DNA of 36,983 nucleotides from JAKLKS01 sp964370855 (GCA_964370855.1 CAYJMF010000042.1:1-36983); one strand, 5' to 3'. Positions 9,389 through 17,322 are shown, counted from the first letter of the stretch. Notes: generated from the sequence alone by a model not told the origin. Program-made: numbers and translations.

Positions 9389-9440
9389 CGGCGCGGGCGG
9401 GATTCCGGCGAACCGGGGCGGAGGGGAACCCCGCCCCCCG

Positions 9441-9767
9441 TCAGGCCCGGATCATCGTCAGCAGCATCTTGAACCGCTCCACGGCCATGACGGCGTGGGG
9501 CACGTCGGCGGGCATGAGGAGGACGTCGCCGGCCTTCATGGCGTGGGCCTTCCCGCCGAGGACGACGGAGGCCCGCCCCTCCAGCACCTGCACGAGGGCG
9601 TCGAAGGGGGCGGTGTGCTCGCTCAACCCCTGGCCCGCGTCGAAGGCGAAGAGCGTCACCGTCCCCTTCTCCTTCTTCACGAGGGTCCGGCTGACGACGG
9701 ACCCGGGCTGGTAGGCGGCGAGGGAGGCGAGGGAGGCGGCTCCCTCGGGCATCGCGGCGTCGGCCAT
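9441..9767 (-). CDS. Cupin-fold protein
   Basis: A single-domain cupin of 108 residues. The first cupin motif is visible as GLSEHTAPFDALVQVLEG (His and the terminal Gly kept) and the second as AGDVLLMPADVPHAV (P-x-x-x-x-H). It probably binds a metal in the beta barrel; no substrate can be inferred. Two ATGs are close together: GAGGAG directly abuts the first (9776) but is ideally spaced from the second (9767), so I use 9767. It follows the DUF2059/pilin-head gene on the same strand by 67 bases and may be co-transcribed. Confidence 0.8.
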   Translation of the reverse strand: MADAAMPEGAASLASLAAYQPGSVVSRTLVKKEKGTVTLFAFDAGQGLSEHTAPFDALVQVLEGRASVVLGGKAHAMKAGDVLLMPADVPHAVMAVERFKMLLTMIRA

Positions 9768-9834
9768 GGGCGGCATCTCCTCGGACCCGCTCAGGGTCGC
9801 ACGGAGGGCCGGCCCGGCGGCGATTCCCGACTCC

Positions 9835-10974
9835 TCAGTTCGTGACCTTCCAGACGTCCCCGTCCCCGCCGCGGGTCCCGACGGCGACCCGCCCCGTGAT
9901 CCCGGCGCCCCTGTAGAAGGCGGCGTTCCCCGGGGGGCCGTTGTCCGGACCGCTCCAGCCGGACTCGTTGGCCGACTGCATCACGTCCCCGTACTGGTTG
10001 ACGAAGAAGACGCGGGTCCCCGTCCTCTCCCGCTCCACGGGCCAGGCGTAGGCGCACCACGTGGTCTCCGCGAGATCCACGAGAACCTTCCCCGTCCCCC
10101 CCGCCAGGGAGGCCTGCGCCGCGGGCCCCGTTTCGTGGGTGAAGCCCGCCGGGTTTCCCGTGTCGGGGAGGAGGATCCGGAAGCAGTAGCCGGCCTTCGT
10201 GACGACGCCGTCCGCATCCACGTTGGCGAGGGCGGGGCTCATGATCGGCGGGTTCACCGGCGACCCCCGCGTCGAGAAGTCCGACGACGCCCCGCTCCCG
10301 CCGCCCCCGGGGTCGAAGCCCTTCCGCACCCCCGCGCTCCCCGTCATCTCGAGGAAGGTCCCGTACTCCCCGATGCCGTCGTTGTCGCAGTCGATCTTGC
10401 CGGATGTCTGGATCTGCGCCTGGCAGGAGGCCATGTTCCGCAGCGTGGCGATGGCTGATGTCTCGTTGGAGTCGTTCCGCAGCCCGGGGACGCTCCCCGT
10501 GGCCTTCTCCATGGCCTCCTCGAACTCCCTCATCATCGTGTCGAGCCTCCGATTCGCGTCCCGGGGGCCGACGGCCATCAGGAGGTCGAGGGGGAGGAGC
10601 GAGCCGTGCACCCGCAGCAGCGCCGCCTGGCGCTTCCCCTCGGGGGTGTCGAGGTAGGGCAGGACTTCGTCCAGCGTCGCCTCGTCCACCTGCTCCCTCA
10701 CCCGCTCCGCGAGGAAGGCGAGGAGGGGCTTCCAGTCCACCTTCGCCATCAGCTCCTCCGTCTTCTTCGGGTCCCCCTTCGCCTTCCTCTCGATGTCCGC
10801 TCGGACCAGGGTCCGGAGGCGCTCCGGGTAGCCGAGCTTCTCGACGAGGCGGGCGGCCTTCTCGATGTGGCCCTCGGCGGCGGCGGAGGGGCGCGGGGGC
10901 GCGAAGGCGAAAGCGGCGGCGATGCCCGCGGCGGCGACGAGGGCGATGCGGACGATGCGGGTGATGCGGGTCAT
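9835..10974 (-). CDS. Secreted DUF2059-like protein with a pilin-type C-terminal head
   Basis: The 379-residue protein starts with a Sec signal peptide (MTRITRIVRIALVAAAGIAA, cleavage near SAAAEG). Residues about 35-130 are helical with a DUF2059-like tail (YLDTPEGKRQAAL). From about residue 170 to the end it matches the mature head of the neighbouring pilin: NET-x-A-x-ATLRN, KIDCDNDGIGEYG, NPPI-x-SPALANVDA, ETTWCAYA, GDVMQSAN, and an identical final GDVWKVTN. The hydrophobic pilin helix and prepilin cleavage site are absent, so it cannot enter a pilus by the normal route. ATG 10974 has GGGAGGAGG six bases upstream. It is divergent from the pilin gene. A periplasmic or surface protein interacting with the pilus or its assembly is an inference. 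Confidence 0.85.
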   Translation of the reverse strand: MTRITRIVRIALVAAAGIAAAFAFAPPRPSAAAEGHIEKAARLVEKLGYPERLRTLVRADIERKAKGDPKKTEELMAKVDWKPLLAFLAERVREQVDEATLDEVLPYLDTPEGKRQAALLRVHGSLLPLDLLMAVGPRDANRRLDTMMREFEEAMEKATGSVPGLRNDSNETSAIATLRNMASCQAQIQTSGKIDCDNDGIGEYGTFLEMTGSAGVRKGFDPGGGGSGASSDFSTRGSPVNPPIMSPALANVDADGVVTKAGYCFRILLPDTGNPAGFTHETGPAAQASLAGGTGKVLVDLAETTWCAYAWPVERERTGTRVFFVNQYGDVMQSANESGWSGPDNGPPGNAAFYRGAGITGRVAVGTRGGDGDVWKVTN

Positions 10975-11418
10975 GGGGCCTCCTCCCGTTGCAGCGCTTG
11001 ATCCCGGAGTGAGGCTAACCGTTCCCCGGAGGCCGGGCAAGGGCGGGAGTGCGGGATGGAGTCATCGAATCTCCCGGAATCGCCCGGAATTCCCCGGGAT
11101 CGAGACTCGATCCCGTCATGCCTAGAGTCATACACACCGATGCAACCCCGTTGCTGCCAGTCCCTTGCATCCTTCCTGCCGGGTGCCTTGTGGGAACCAT
11201 CATTGGCTTGTATTCTTCAGGTACGAGGCGCGGACCATCCGCGTCTCCTTCATCGGATGCAGGCGCGCGGCAGAAGGGTGCGCGCCCTGGAGGAGGTGCC
11301 CGACTTCCGTGGCGCGAGCATCATGGGACCGCCGGTGTTCGGCGGTTCCGCCACCGTGTGAGTCTGGGTTCCCATCGCCGCCTCCAGGCTGAAACATTTT
11401 TCCATCAGGAGAATTCCC
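10975..11418. promoter_or_regulatory. Divergent control region with palindromes and structured pilin leader
   Basis: This 444-base stretch between the two head-domain genes holds no supported gene. It has a 19-bp palindrome GGGATCGAG-A-CTCGATCCC at 11096-11114, preceded by two CCCGGAAT repeats, which may be an operator. A plausible promoter for the pilin is TTGTGG (11188-11193), 17 bases, TATTCT (11211-11216). The resulting leader of about 195 bases contains three hairpins: 11229-11243 (CGCGGA/TCCGCG), 11262-11286 (GGCGCGC/GCGCGCC) and 11325-11349 (10 pairs with one G-U). I recognise no known riboswitch class in it. Confidence 0.5.
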
Positions 11419-12147
11419 ATGCGCAAGAACGAGTCCGGTTTCACTCTCATCGAGCTGATGATCGTCATCGCCATCATCGCCATCATCGCCGCCATCGCCA
11501 TCCCGAACCTCCTCGCGGCCAAGCTGTCGGCCAACGAGACGGCGGCCCTCGCCACGCTCCGCAACCTGGCCTCCTGCCAGGCCCAGGTCCAGACTTCCGG
11601 CAAGATCGACTGCGACAACGACGGCATCGGGGAGTACGGCTGCTTCCTCGAGATGACCGGCACCGTCGCGGTCCGCAAGGGCTTCACCGCGGGCAACCCC
11701 TCGCTGGCCAACTTCTCCGTCCAGGGCACCCCGGTCAACCCCCCCATCCTGTCCCCGGCGCTGGCCAACGTGGACGCCAACGGCTTCGTCACGAAGTCCG
11801 GCTACGCGTTCATGATCTTCCTGCCCGACGGCGCCACCCCGGCCGCCTGGACGAACGAGACCGGCCCGGCCGCTTCCGTCGCGGTCACCGCCGACATCGC
11901 TGTCGACCTCTCCGAGACGACCTGGTGCGCCTACGCCCAGCCCGTCGCCCACGGCAACTCCGGCAACCGCCGCTTCTTCGTCTACCAGTCCGGCGACGTC
12001 ATGCAGTCCGCCAACGACACCACCAAGTACCAGGGTGTCAACACCGCCATCAACGGCAACTCCGCCTACCGCGGCGCCGGCATCACCTCCTCGGTCGCCA
12101 TCGGGACCAAGGGGAACGACGGCGACGTCTGGAAGGTGACGAACTAG
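11419..12147 (+). CDS. Type IV pilin-like / pseudopilin major subunit
   Basis: A prepilin of 242 residues: short basic leader MRKNESG, cleavage after G7, mature F8 and the conserved Glu at mature position 5 (E12), then the hydrophobic helix LIELMIVIAIIAIIAAIAIP. The head has a Ca-loop-like DCDNDGIGEYG and several Cys. This type is usually processed by a PilD-like peptidase and assembled in the envelope as a type IV pilus or type II secretion pseudopilus; no assembly genes are in the window. The start has AGGAG seven bases upstream. A strong hairpin terminator follows. Its head is duplicated in the divergent gene at 9835-10974. Confidence 0.92.
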   Translation: MRKNESGFTLIELMIVIAIIAIIAAIAIPNLLAAKLSANETAALATLRNLASCQAQVQTSGKIDCDNDGIGEYGCFLEMTGTVAVRKGFTAGNPSLANFSVQGTPVNPPILSPALANVDANGFVTKSGYAFMIFLPDGATPAAWTNETGPAASVAVTADIAVDLSETTWCAYAQPVAHGNSGNRRFFVYQSGDVMQSANDTTKYQGVNTAINGNSAYRGAGITSSVAIGTKGNDGDVWKVTN

Positions 12148-12177
12148 TTCCACGCCGCACACGCTGAACGGTCTTTC

Positions 12178-12203
12178 GGGGGGCGGCCTTCGGGCCGCCC
12201 CCC
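12178..12203 (+). terminator. Rho-independent-type terminator after pilin
   Basis: Perfect 11-bp stem GGGGGGCGGCC / GGCCGCCCCCC with a TTCG tetraloop, 31 bases after the pilin stop. The following T tract is weak (TTCGATT). Confidence 0.8.
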
Positions 12204-12267
12204 TTCGATTCCGGGGGCGGGGGGCGGGAGCGGGGGGGGCGGGAGAGGGGGAAGTGGAGAGCGGGGA

Positions 12268-12323
12268 GGGTGGTGGGCAGTCGTGGATTCGAACCACGGA
12301 AGGCTGAGCCATCAGATTTACAG
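12268..12323. repeat. attL: 56-bp tRNA-Tyr 3' fragment
   Basis: Identical to 26571-26626. On the minus strand it holds the tRNA-Tyr sequence from the anticodon loop (CTGTAAA) to the 3' end, but the sequence before it does not complete a tRNA, so it is an attachment-site duplicate rather than a tRNA gene. Confidence 0.93.
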
Positions 12324-12324
12324 A

Positions 12325-12369
12325 CCGTCCCCCCGAGAGGGAACAGGCTGCGCCCTCTCGGGGTGACGG
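12325..12369. other. Long hairpin next to attL core
   Basis: CCGTC, one mismatch, then CCCCGAGAGGG pairs with CCCTCTCGGGG and GACGG, giving 16 pairs around an 11-base loop. It starts 2 bases inside the element. It may insulate element genes or serve recombination. Confidence 0.65.
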
Positions 12370-12408
12370 CATCCCATCGCATCCCACAGCATCCCACGGC
12401 ATCCGGCA
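12369..12408. repeat. Four tandem 10-bp repeats (GCATCCCAnn)
   Basis: GCATCCCATC, GCATCCCACA, GCATCCCACG and the diverged GCATCCGGCA lie head to tail. The period of about one helical turn places each copy on the same DNA face, as arm-type recombinase or excisionase sites often are. Confidence 0.7.
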
Positions 12409-12409
12409 T

Positions 12410-12429
12410 GGGGCCCACGTTGGGACCCA
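12410..12429. promoter_or_regulatory. Left-arm motif pair GGGGCCCA / TTGGGACCCA
   Basis: GGGGCCCA (12410-12417) and TTGGGACCCA (12420-12429) occur about 90 bases inside attL. The same two motifs occur in mirrored order about 80-90 bases inside attR. They are candidate arm-type integrase or excisionase binding sites. Confidence 0.4.
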
Positions 12430-12501
12430 CGCCGGGCCGGCCTCTCCCCTCGTCTCGCCCCCCGTCCGCGGTGAGAAACGCCGCCGACAGGTAGGAGCCC
12501 C

Positions 12502-12663
12502 GTGACGTTCCGCACCGCCGTTCTCGCCGCCGCCGCCGTGGCCGCCGTCGCCGCCTTCGTCCTCCTCCGCTGGCCCGGCATCTCCGTCGCCGCCTCCGTG
12601 ACGGGCTCCCTCCTCGCCTTCGCTTCCACCCACCTCCCCCGGCACGGCCGGGAAAGGCAGTAG
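12502..12663 (+). CDS. Small membrane protein (53 aa)
   Basis: A GTG-started frame with TAGGAG four bases upstream encodes a 53-residue protein with two hydrophobic segments (TAVLAAAAVAAVAAFVLL and a second around VAASVTGSLLAF) and a basic tail. The stop lies 3 bases before the tail-tip gene start, so the two are probably coupled. Size and topology would allow a holin-like role, but no sequence feature proves it. It is the first gene inside attL. Confidence 0.55.
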   Translation: MTFRTAVLAAAAVAAVAAFVLLRWPGISVAASVTGSLLAFASTHLPRHGRERQ

Positions 12664-12666
12664 ATC

Positions 12667-15297
12667 ATGGGGAACCTCGCCCGCACCGCCGTACAGGTCT
12701 ACTCCGGCCTCCTCGCCGTGGCCGGGATCGTCCTCATGTTCATTCCCGGGGCGCAGCCGGCCGGCGCCTTCCTCATGGGGATGTCCGGCGTCATCAACAT
12801 GGGCCTCGCCGCGACGGCCCCGAGCGCCAGGGTGCGCAGTTTCCAGAACTCCCCCCACTACGGCATCGGGGACTTCAGCAACCCGAACGATCCGGACACC
12901 GTCACCTACCTCCTGTACGGCACCACGCGGGTAGTCCCGACCGTCTACCAGGAGCACGTCTCCTCCCTCGCGGAGGGCTCCGGCCTCGGCATCGCCGCCG
13001 TGAAGAAGCAGGGGATCAACATCCTGCTGGGCGTGGCGGAGGGGCAGGTCTCCGACATCACCGATGTCCGCATCAACGACCAGCCCGCCATGACGGAGCC
13101 CGAGGTGGACGTGAAGGTGGGCAAGGGGAACGGGACCCGGAAGGAATGGGAACTCCCGGGGCGCTTCGTCTACCTGCCATCCCTCACGGTCCGCGTGAAC
13201 GGGGTGGAGGTGGCGCAGGTCACCTCCTCCGTCACCTCCTACCCGACCCTCCCGGCGAACTCCAACACCATCATCTTCGGGCGGAACAAGGGGGAGAAGA
13301 TCCTCACGGAGACGTTCCGGGTGTACCTCAACGACGTGGAGGAGGTCCGGAGCGGGACCTACGGGTGGACGATCCGGAAGGTGACGAAGAAGAAGGCGCG
13401 CCTCCACTTCAAGGTGCGACCTCCGGCCGGCGCGAAGATCAAGGTCACCTTCTCCTACCTCGGGGCGACGGACCTCACCATCCGCCAGAACGGGCGCGGG
13501 CGGACTCTCCTCACCTTCGGGACGGCGCCCACGAACGGGCACGAGATCCTTGCAACCTACCGTCGGGCGAACTTCGAGGGCCTCATCATCGAGACGCGCC
13601 CCGGCACGCTGGATCAGGAGGGGATCCCGGGCTTCGGGGACTTCCGGAACTCCAAGACGGTGGCGGCGGAACTCACGAAGGACACGGAGCGGACCCACTC
13701 CACGGCGGGCGTCGTCAACGACGTCCGCATCGGCATCGCCGCCCCCCGGGGCTTCACCGTTTTCAACACCTCCGGCGGGCAGGACATCATCCGGGCGAAC
13801 CTCGTCATCGGGTACGCGTGGCTCGACACGACGGGGACCGCGGGCACGAAGCGCACCCTCTACCACCTGGGCGACGGCGACAACGCCAAGCCCGACTTCC
13901 TGCTGGCGGGCCAGTCGGTCGCCCCCCGGACGTGGGAGATCGGCCTCCGCGACACCCTCCTCGGGCTCGTCAACGCGGGGTACACCGACCTCGGGGGGTT
14001 CGACCTTGAGGACGAACTCGCCACCCTCTCCGAGGGGACGCGGGTCAAGGTCTTCGTCACCCGGAAGGACGTGGTCCGGACCGACGCGCAATCGCTCGAC
14101 GGCCTCTTCTTCCAGTACGCGACCGAGGTGACGGACGAACTGTTCTCCTACCCCGGGACCGCCCTCCTCGCGGTCCGGGCCCTCGTCACCGCGGGCCTCG
14201 ACGGGGGCGCGCCCACCGTGACCTGCAAGGCGACCCGGGCGGACCTGTACGACCCGCGGACGGGCCTCTGGGACGGGCGTTCCGACAACCCGGCGCTGGC
14301 CGCCTACGACCTCATCACCTCGGGCAACAGCACGGCGATCCAGCGGTACGGCTCCCGGGGCCACTTCTCCTCCGCGGACGTGGACTCCACCACGTTCACG
14401 GCGTGGGCGGACTACTGCGATGAGTACGTCCACAACGACACGTCGGACAAGTCCTCCGCCGCCTCCTCCACCAACGGGGAGCGCCGCCACTCCCTCAACC
14501 TCGTCATGGACACGCCGATGTCGCTGTCCGAGTGGGTGGCCGACATCGCCTTCGTGGGCGGGTCCTTCGCGGTCATGCAGGGGGTCAAGTGGCGCTTCCC
14601 CCTCGACAAGGACGGCTCCGCCACCTTCGCCTTCACGGAGGACGTGGACCCGACGAACGCCAACATCGTGGCGGGCTCCCTCGAGCTCGGGCCGGAGCCC
14701 ATCGAGTCCACCCCGACGGACATCGAGGTGGAGTACTTCGACCGGGAGCGGGAGTGGCAGGCGGAGATGGTGCTGGCTTCCCGGGGAGACCTGCTGGAGA
14801 CCACGCCCCGCCGGCAGGTCCGCGTCTCCGCCCGCGGGGTGGACCGGGCCAGCGAGGCGGAGCGGCTCGCGGAGCGGATTCTCCTCCACGCCACCAACAA
14901 CCCCGTGCCCGTGACGTGGCTCGCCCACCCCGGCGCCATCGCGCCCGAGGCCGGCGACATCGTCACCGTAACCTCCTACGTCCCCGGAGGGACCGCGGCG
15001 ACGGGGTGGTCCGCGCAGAAGGTCCGGATTATCGGCATGACGCGGGAGTGGCCGGTGGACCAGCGGGCGCCGCTGCTCCGGTACGAGGCCCGGGTCCTCT
15101 CGGACAAGCCCTACGCGGTCACGTTCACGAAGGTCGCCTCCCCCTCCGGCGGGAACCTCCCCGGATCCGCCGCGGGTTCCGGGCCCGGCACGTCCGGGCC
15201 GCCCGTCTCCTCCAACGGCGGCACCTTCGGGGTGCCCGGGGGCGGGCTCAAGATCGGCGGGTTCTCGGGGAAGGTCAAGCGGCAGGGGGGGAAGTGA
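12667..15297 (+). CDS. Phage tail-tip / host-specificity protein (gpJ-like)
   Basis: At 876 residues it is shorter than lambda gpJ (about 1130) and has the same features. The N-terminal part has two hydrophobic stretches and LLYGTTRVVPTVY. A middle region has DVRIGIAAPRGFTVFN. The strongest signature is DNPALAAYDLITSG near residue 540 followed by FTAWADYCDEY near 580, the gpJ-type DNPAxxxYDLL…QYCDE pattern. A phage-base-like segment with AEAGD-type text (APEAGDIVTVTSYV) and a Gly/Ser-rich end follow. Such proteins cap the tail tube and contact the host receptor. It is coupled to the small membrane gene upstream and the gp10-like gene downstream (1 base between stop and start). Upstream tail genes normally next to gpJ are absent. 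Confidence 0.82.
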   Translation: MGNLARTAVQVYSGLLAVAGIVLMFIPGAQPAGAFLMGMSGVINMGLAATAPSARVRSFQNSPHYGIGDFSNPNDPDTVTYLLYGTTRVVPTVYQEHVSSLAEGSGLGIAAVKKQGINILLGVAEGQVSDITDVRINDQPAMTEPEVDVKVGKGNGTRKEWELPGRFVYLPSLTVRVNGVEVAQVTSSVTSYPTLPANSNTIIFGRNKGEKILTETFRVYLNDVEEVRSGTYGWTIRKVTKKKARLHFKVRPPAGAKIKVTFSYLGATDLTIRQNGRGRTLLTFGTAPTNGHEILATYRRANFEGLIIETRPGTLDQEGIPGFGDFRNSKTVAAELTKDTERTHSTAGVVNDVRIGIAAPRGFTVFNTSGGQDIIRANLVIGYAWLDTTGTAGTKRTLYHLGDGDNAKPDFLLAGQSVAPRTWEIGLRDTLLGLVNAGYTDLGGFDLEDELATLSEGTRVKVFVTRKDVVRTDAQSLDGLFFQYATEVTDELFSYPGTALLAVRALVTAGLDGGAPTVTCKATRADLYDPRTGLWDGRSDNPALAAYDLITSGNSTAIQRYGSRGHFSSADVDSTTFTAWADYCDEYVHNDTSDKSSAASSTNGERRHSLNLVMDTPMSLSEWVADIAFVGGSFAVMQGVKWRFPLDKDGSATFAFTEDVDPTNANIVAGSLELGPEPIESTPTDIEVEYFDREREWQAEMVLASRGDLLETTPRRQVRVSARGVDRASEAERLAERILLHATNNPVPVTWLAHPGAIAPEAGDIVTVTSYVPGGTAATGWSAQKVRIIGMTREWPVDQRAPLLRYEARVLSDKPYAVTFTKVASPSGGNLPGSAAGSGPGTSGPPVSSNGGTFGVPGGGLKIGGFSGKVKRQGGK

Positions 15298-15298
15298 G

Positions 15299-15928
15299 AT
15301 GCGGATCGAATACAGCACGAACTTCAACCCGGACGATTACGAAAACGCCATCCGGTCCAAGCTCCTGGCGGGGGTCCGGGCCGGCGTCCGCGCCGCGGGG
15401 CAGGACGCCGTTTCGCAGATCCAGAAGAAGATCACCGAGACCACCCCGCGGGCGCCCATCGACACCGGCCTCCTCCGGACCTCGATCACCTCCACGCCCG
15501 ACGCCGACGGCCTCGCGACCACCGTCGGGCCCGCCCCTCCCGCCGCGGAGCGGGGCGCCGTGATGGAACTCGGGCGCAGGCCCAACGGGAGGATCCCCCC
15601 GCTCGATCCGATCTTCCAGTGGGTCCATCGCAAGGGGCTCGCCTCCCGCTTCCTCGCGGGTCGCCTCCGGGAACTCGCCCGGGAGAAGTCCCGGGCGCTC
15701 AAGGTGTCCCGCGGCGGGAAGAAGCTCTCCCTCGGGAAGAAGGCCATCAACCGGGACGTGGAACTCTCCCTCGCCTTCGCCATCCGGCGCTCGATTGCGA
15801 AGAAGGGCATCCGGCCCCGCCGGTTCATGGAGAAGGCCGGGGCCATCATCAAATCCAGGTTCCCCCTCATCGTCCGCGATGCCATCGACCGGGCGCTCCG
15901 GGGGCCGCCGCCGCCCCCGACACCATAG
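15299..15928 (+). CDS. HK97 gp10-like phage protein
   Basis: A 209-residue protein whose N-terminal half fits the HK97 gp10 family (head-tail joining or tail completion): a helix with LLAGVRAGVRAAGQDAVSQI, then TPRAPIDTGLLRTSITSTP, the family's hallmark P-x-DTG-x-LR-x-S, then a strand and AVMELGRRPNG. A basic insertion (SRALKVSRGGKKLSLGKKA) separates it from a C-terminal FMEKAGAIIKSRF helix typical of the family end. In ordinary phages this gene lies upstream of the major tail gene, not after the tail tip, so its position is odd. The start ATG follows the tail-tip stop by one base with GGGGGG upstream. Confidence 0.72.
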   Translation: MRIEYSTNFNPDDYENAIRSKLLAGVRAGVRAAGQDAVSQIQKKITETTPRAPIDTGLLRTSITSTPDADGLATTVGPAPPAAERGAVMELGRRPNGRIPPLDPIFQWVHRKGLASRFLAGRLRELAREKSRALKVSRGGKKLSLGKKAINRDVELSLAFAIRRSIAKKGIRPRRFMEKAGAIIKSRFPLIVRDAIDRALRGPPPPPTP

Positions 15929-15983
15929 GAACTCCACCGCAACCCCAACCGTCCGGCCGACGCGCCGGGCAAAGGAAGTCACC

Positions 15984-16349
15984 GTGGCGAACGCCGGAAT
16001 GCAGCACATCGTCTCCTCGGGGGGCCTCCCCCTCGACGCGAACCACGTCCCCATCCAAGAGGCGGCCCGGATCGTCCTCACCGACGGGAGCACCGCCTCC
16101 CCGCAGACCGTCAGCACCACGGAGATCGACCTCACCGTCCCCGCGGGGGCCGTCGCCTTCGTCGTGGAGTCCCGCGGCGCGGACCTCCGGGTCGCCATCG
16201 CCAACGGGGCCACCGCCACGTCCTACTTCGTCGTCGGGAACGGGCAGTACCGCCGGATCCCCTGCGCGGACCTCTCGACGTTCCACCTCCTCCGGAACGA
16301 CGGGACGGATTGCGCGGTCACGTTCTACTGGGAGACCATCGGCGCATGA
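15984..16349 (+). CDS. Hypothetical element protein, beta-rich (121 aa)
   Basis: I do not recognise a family. GTG start 15984 has AAAGGAAG well placed. The sequence alternates short strands (EIDLTVPAGAVAFVVESRG, DLRVAIANGATATSYFVVG, CAVTFYWE), which suggests a small beta-sandwich such as a head or tail decoration or a carbohydrate-binding fold. Its position behind the gp10-like gene fits a virion accessory role. The stop overlaps the next start (ATGA). Confidence 0.65.
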   Translation: MANAGMQHIVSSGGLPLDANHVPIQEAARIVLTDGSTASPQTVSTTEIDLTVPAGAVAFVVESRGADLRVAIANGATATSYFVVGNGQYRRIPCADLSTFHLLRNDGTDCAVTFYWETIGA

Positions 16350-16744
16350 CCTTCGCCCCCGCCGCCCTCTCGCCCATCGCCCCTCCGGCGCCCCCGGCCC
16401 GTGGCCCGTGTTCCTCGGGGTGCGGGCGCCCCGCGTTCGCCCGGGGATGGTGCCGCCCGTGCTACCTCAAGCGGTGGAAGGCCGGGACCGTCGCGGAGGA
16501 GGGGCGCCGCCTCCCCGAAGACGAGTGGGCCGCGGAGCTCGAAGCGGACCCCGACCTCTACGCCCGCGTCAAGGCCGCCGTCCGCGCCGAGTCCCGGCCC
16601 GAGACCGAACCCCGGTGGCGGTGGTACTCCACCTCCGCCCGGGACCCGGCCCCCGTCGTCCGCCGCCGATGCGGGGTCGCCCGCTCCGAATCGTCCTGGC
16701 TCGACGCCTTCCTCCGGTCGCTCGCCCGCGGGGACGCCGCATGA
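16346..16744 (+). CDS. Small zinc-finger-like phage protein (132 aa)
   Basis: Near residue 22 there is CSSGCGRPAFARGWCRPC, a C-x3-C-x8-C-x2-C arrangement resembling the small CGRPxxARGxC zinc module found in many phage-encoded proteins. The rest is Arg-rich with two predicted helices and no recognised domain. A DNA-binding or packaging-related role is possible. The start overlaps the previous stop and the end overlaps the next start (both ATGA), so translation is coupled. Confidence 0.65.
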   Translation: MTFAPAALSPIAPPAPPARGPCSSGCGRPAFARGWCRPCYLKRWKAGTVAEEGRRLPEDEWAAELEADPDLYARVKAAVRAESRPETEPRWRWYSTSARDPAPVVRRRCGVARSESSWLDAFLRSLARGDAA

Positions 16745-17322
16745 CGGCCGGGGACACCCCGCCGGAGGGCCCGCCTTACCCCGTTCCGGGGGTAACAGCG
16801 CCCGATCCGGCGCCGGGCGGGGCGATGGGGCCGGGAAGGGAACTCCTCGCCGTGGCAGGCCCCGTACCGCCCTGCGCCGCCCGCCTACCCCGGGTACATG
16901 AGGGACTCACGGCCCGACAGGTCCGCGCCCTCGTCGCCCTCGTCACCTGCCGGGGGCCCGTGGAGGCTTCCCGTCGGGCCAACGTCCCCCGCCGGACCCT
17001 CTTCGACTGGCGCCGCAGCAACGCCGCATTCCGGCGGGCCTACGATGCGACTCTCGACGCCCTCCACGCCGACGCCCTCCGCTCCCTCGCCCCGGCCCTC
17101 GCGGAGGCGGGCGCCGCCCTCGCCGCGGGCGCCGACGGGACCCGGGGGATCTGGCCGACCATCGCCGCCGCCCGCGCCACGCTGGAGGCCGCGGGCCTCA
17201 TCGAACCCGGGGCGGCCGCCGCATCGAAGGTGGACGCCCTCCGGAAGGAACTGCGGCGACTGGCGGAGCGGGTGCGGGTGCTGGAGGGGAGACTCGGGGT
17301 ATCGGACGGCCGGGGCGGGTAG
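16741..17322 (+). CDS. HTH protein, possibly small-terminase-like (193 aa)
   Basis: After a Pro-rich N-terminus of about 50 residues, a helix-turn-helix is clear: LTARQVRALVALVTCRGPVEASRRANVPRRTLFDWRRSN, in which a helix with -ASRRANVPRRTLFDW- looks like a recognition helix. Helical segments follow (AYDATLDALHADALRSLAPAL) and a C-terminal coiled coil (KVDALRKELRRLAERVRVLEGRL) that could drive oligomerisation. Phage small terminases have this HTH-plus-oligomerisation layout, but no large terminase is nearby, so it may instead be a regulator. Start ATG overlaps the upstream stop. Confidence 0.62.
   Translation: MTAGDTPPEGPPYPVPGVTAPDPAPGGAMGPGRELLAVAGPVPPCAARLPRVHEGLTARQVRALVALVTCRGPVEASRRANVPRRTLFDWRRSNAAFRRAYDATLDALHADALRSLAPALAEAGAALAAGADGTRGIWPTIAAARATLEAAGLIEPGAAAASKVDALRKELRRLAERVRVLEGRLGVSDGRGG

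Noticed and set aside
11140..11180. Sigma-54 promoter for the pilin gene
   Set aside because: A TGCCAG…TTGC resemblance lacks the required GG and has the wrong spacing by one base.
11220..11418. Cyclic-di-GMP or other known riboswitch in the pilin leader
   Set aside because: None of the conserved core segments of known classes could be found; only generic hairpins are visible.
12268..12323. Second tRNA-Tyr gene at the left end
   Set aside because: Only the part from the anticodon loop to the 3' end is present; the 5' half is missing, so it is an attachment-site copy.
12369..12408. CRISPR-like array
   Set aside because: The repeats are 10 bp, adjacent without spacers, and there are no cas genes.
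11200..15327. Open frame of 1375 codons antisense to the pilin and tail-tip genes
   Set aside because: It is a GC-driven mirror of the real genes, rich in Gly/Arg/Pro/Val repeats with no domain and no start signal.
16741..17322. Confident small terminase subunit
   Set aside because: HTH plus coiled coil fits, but many regulators share it and no large terminase is present; kept only as a possibility.
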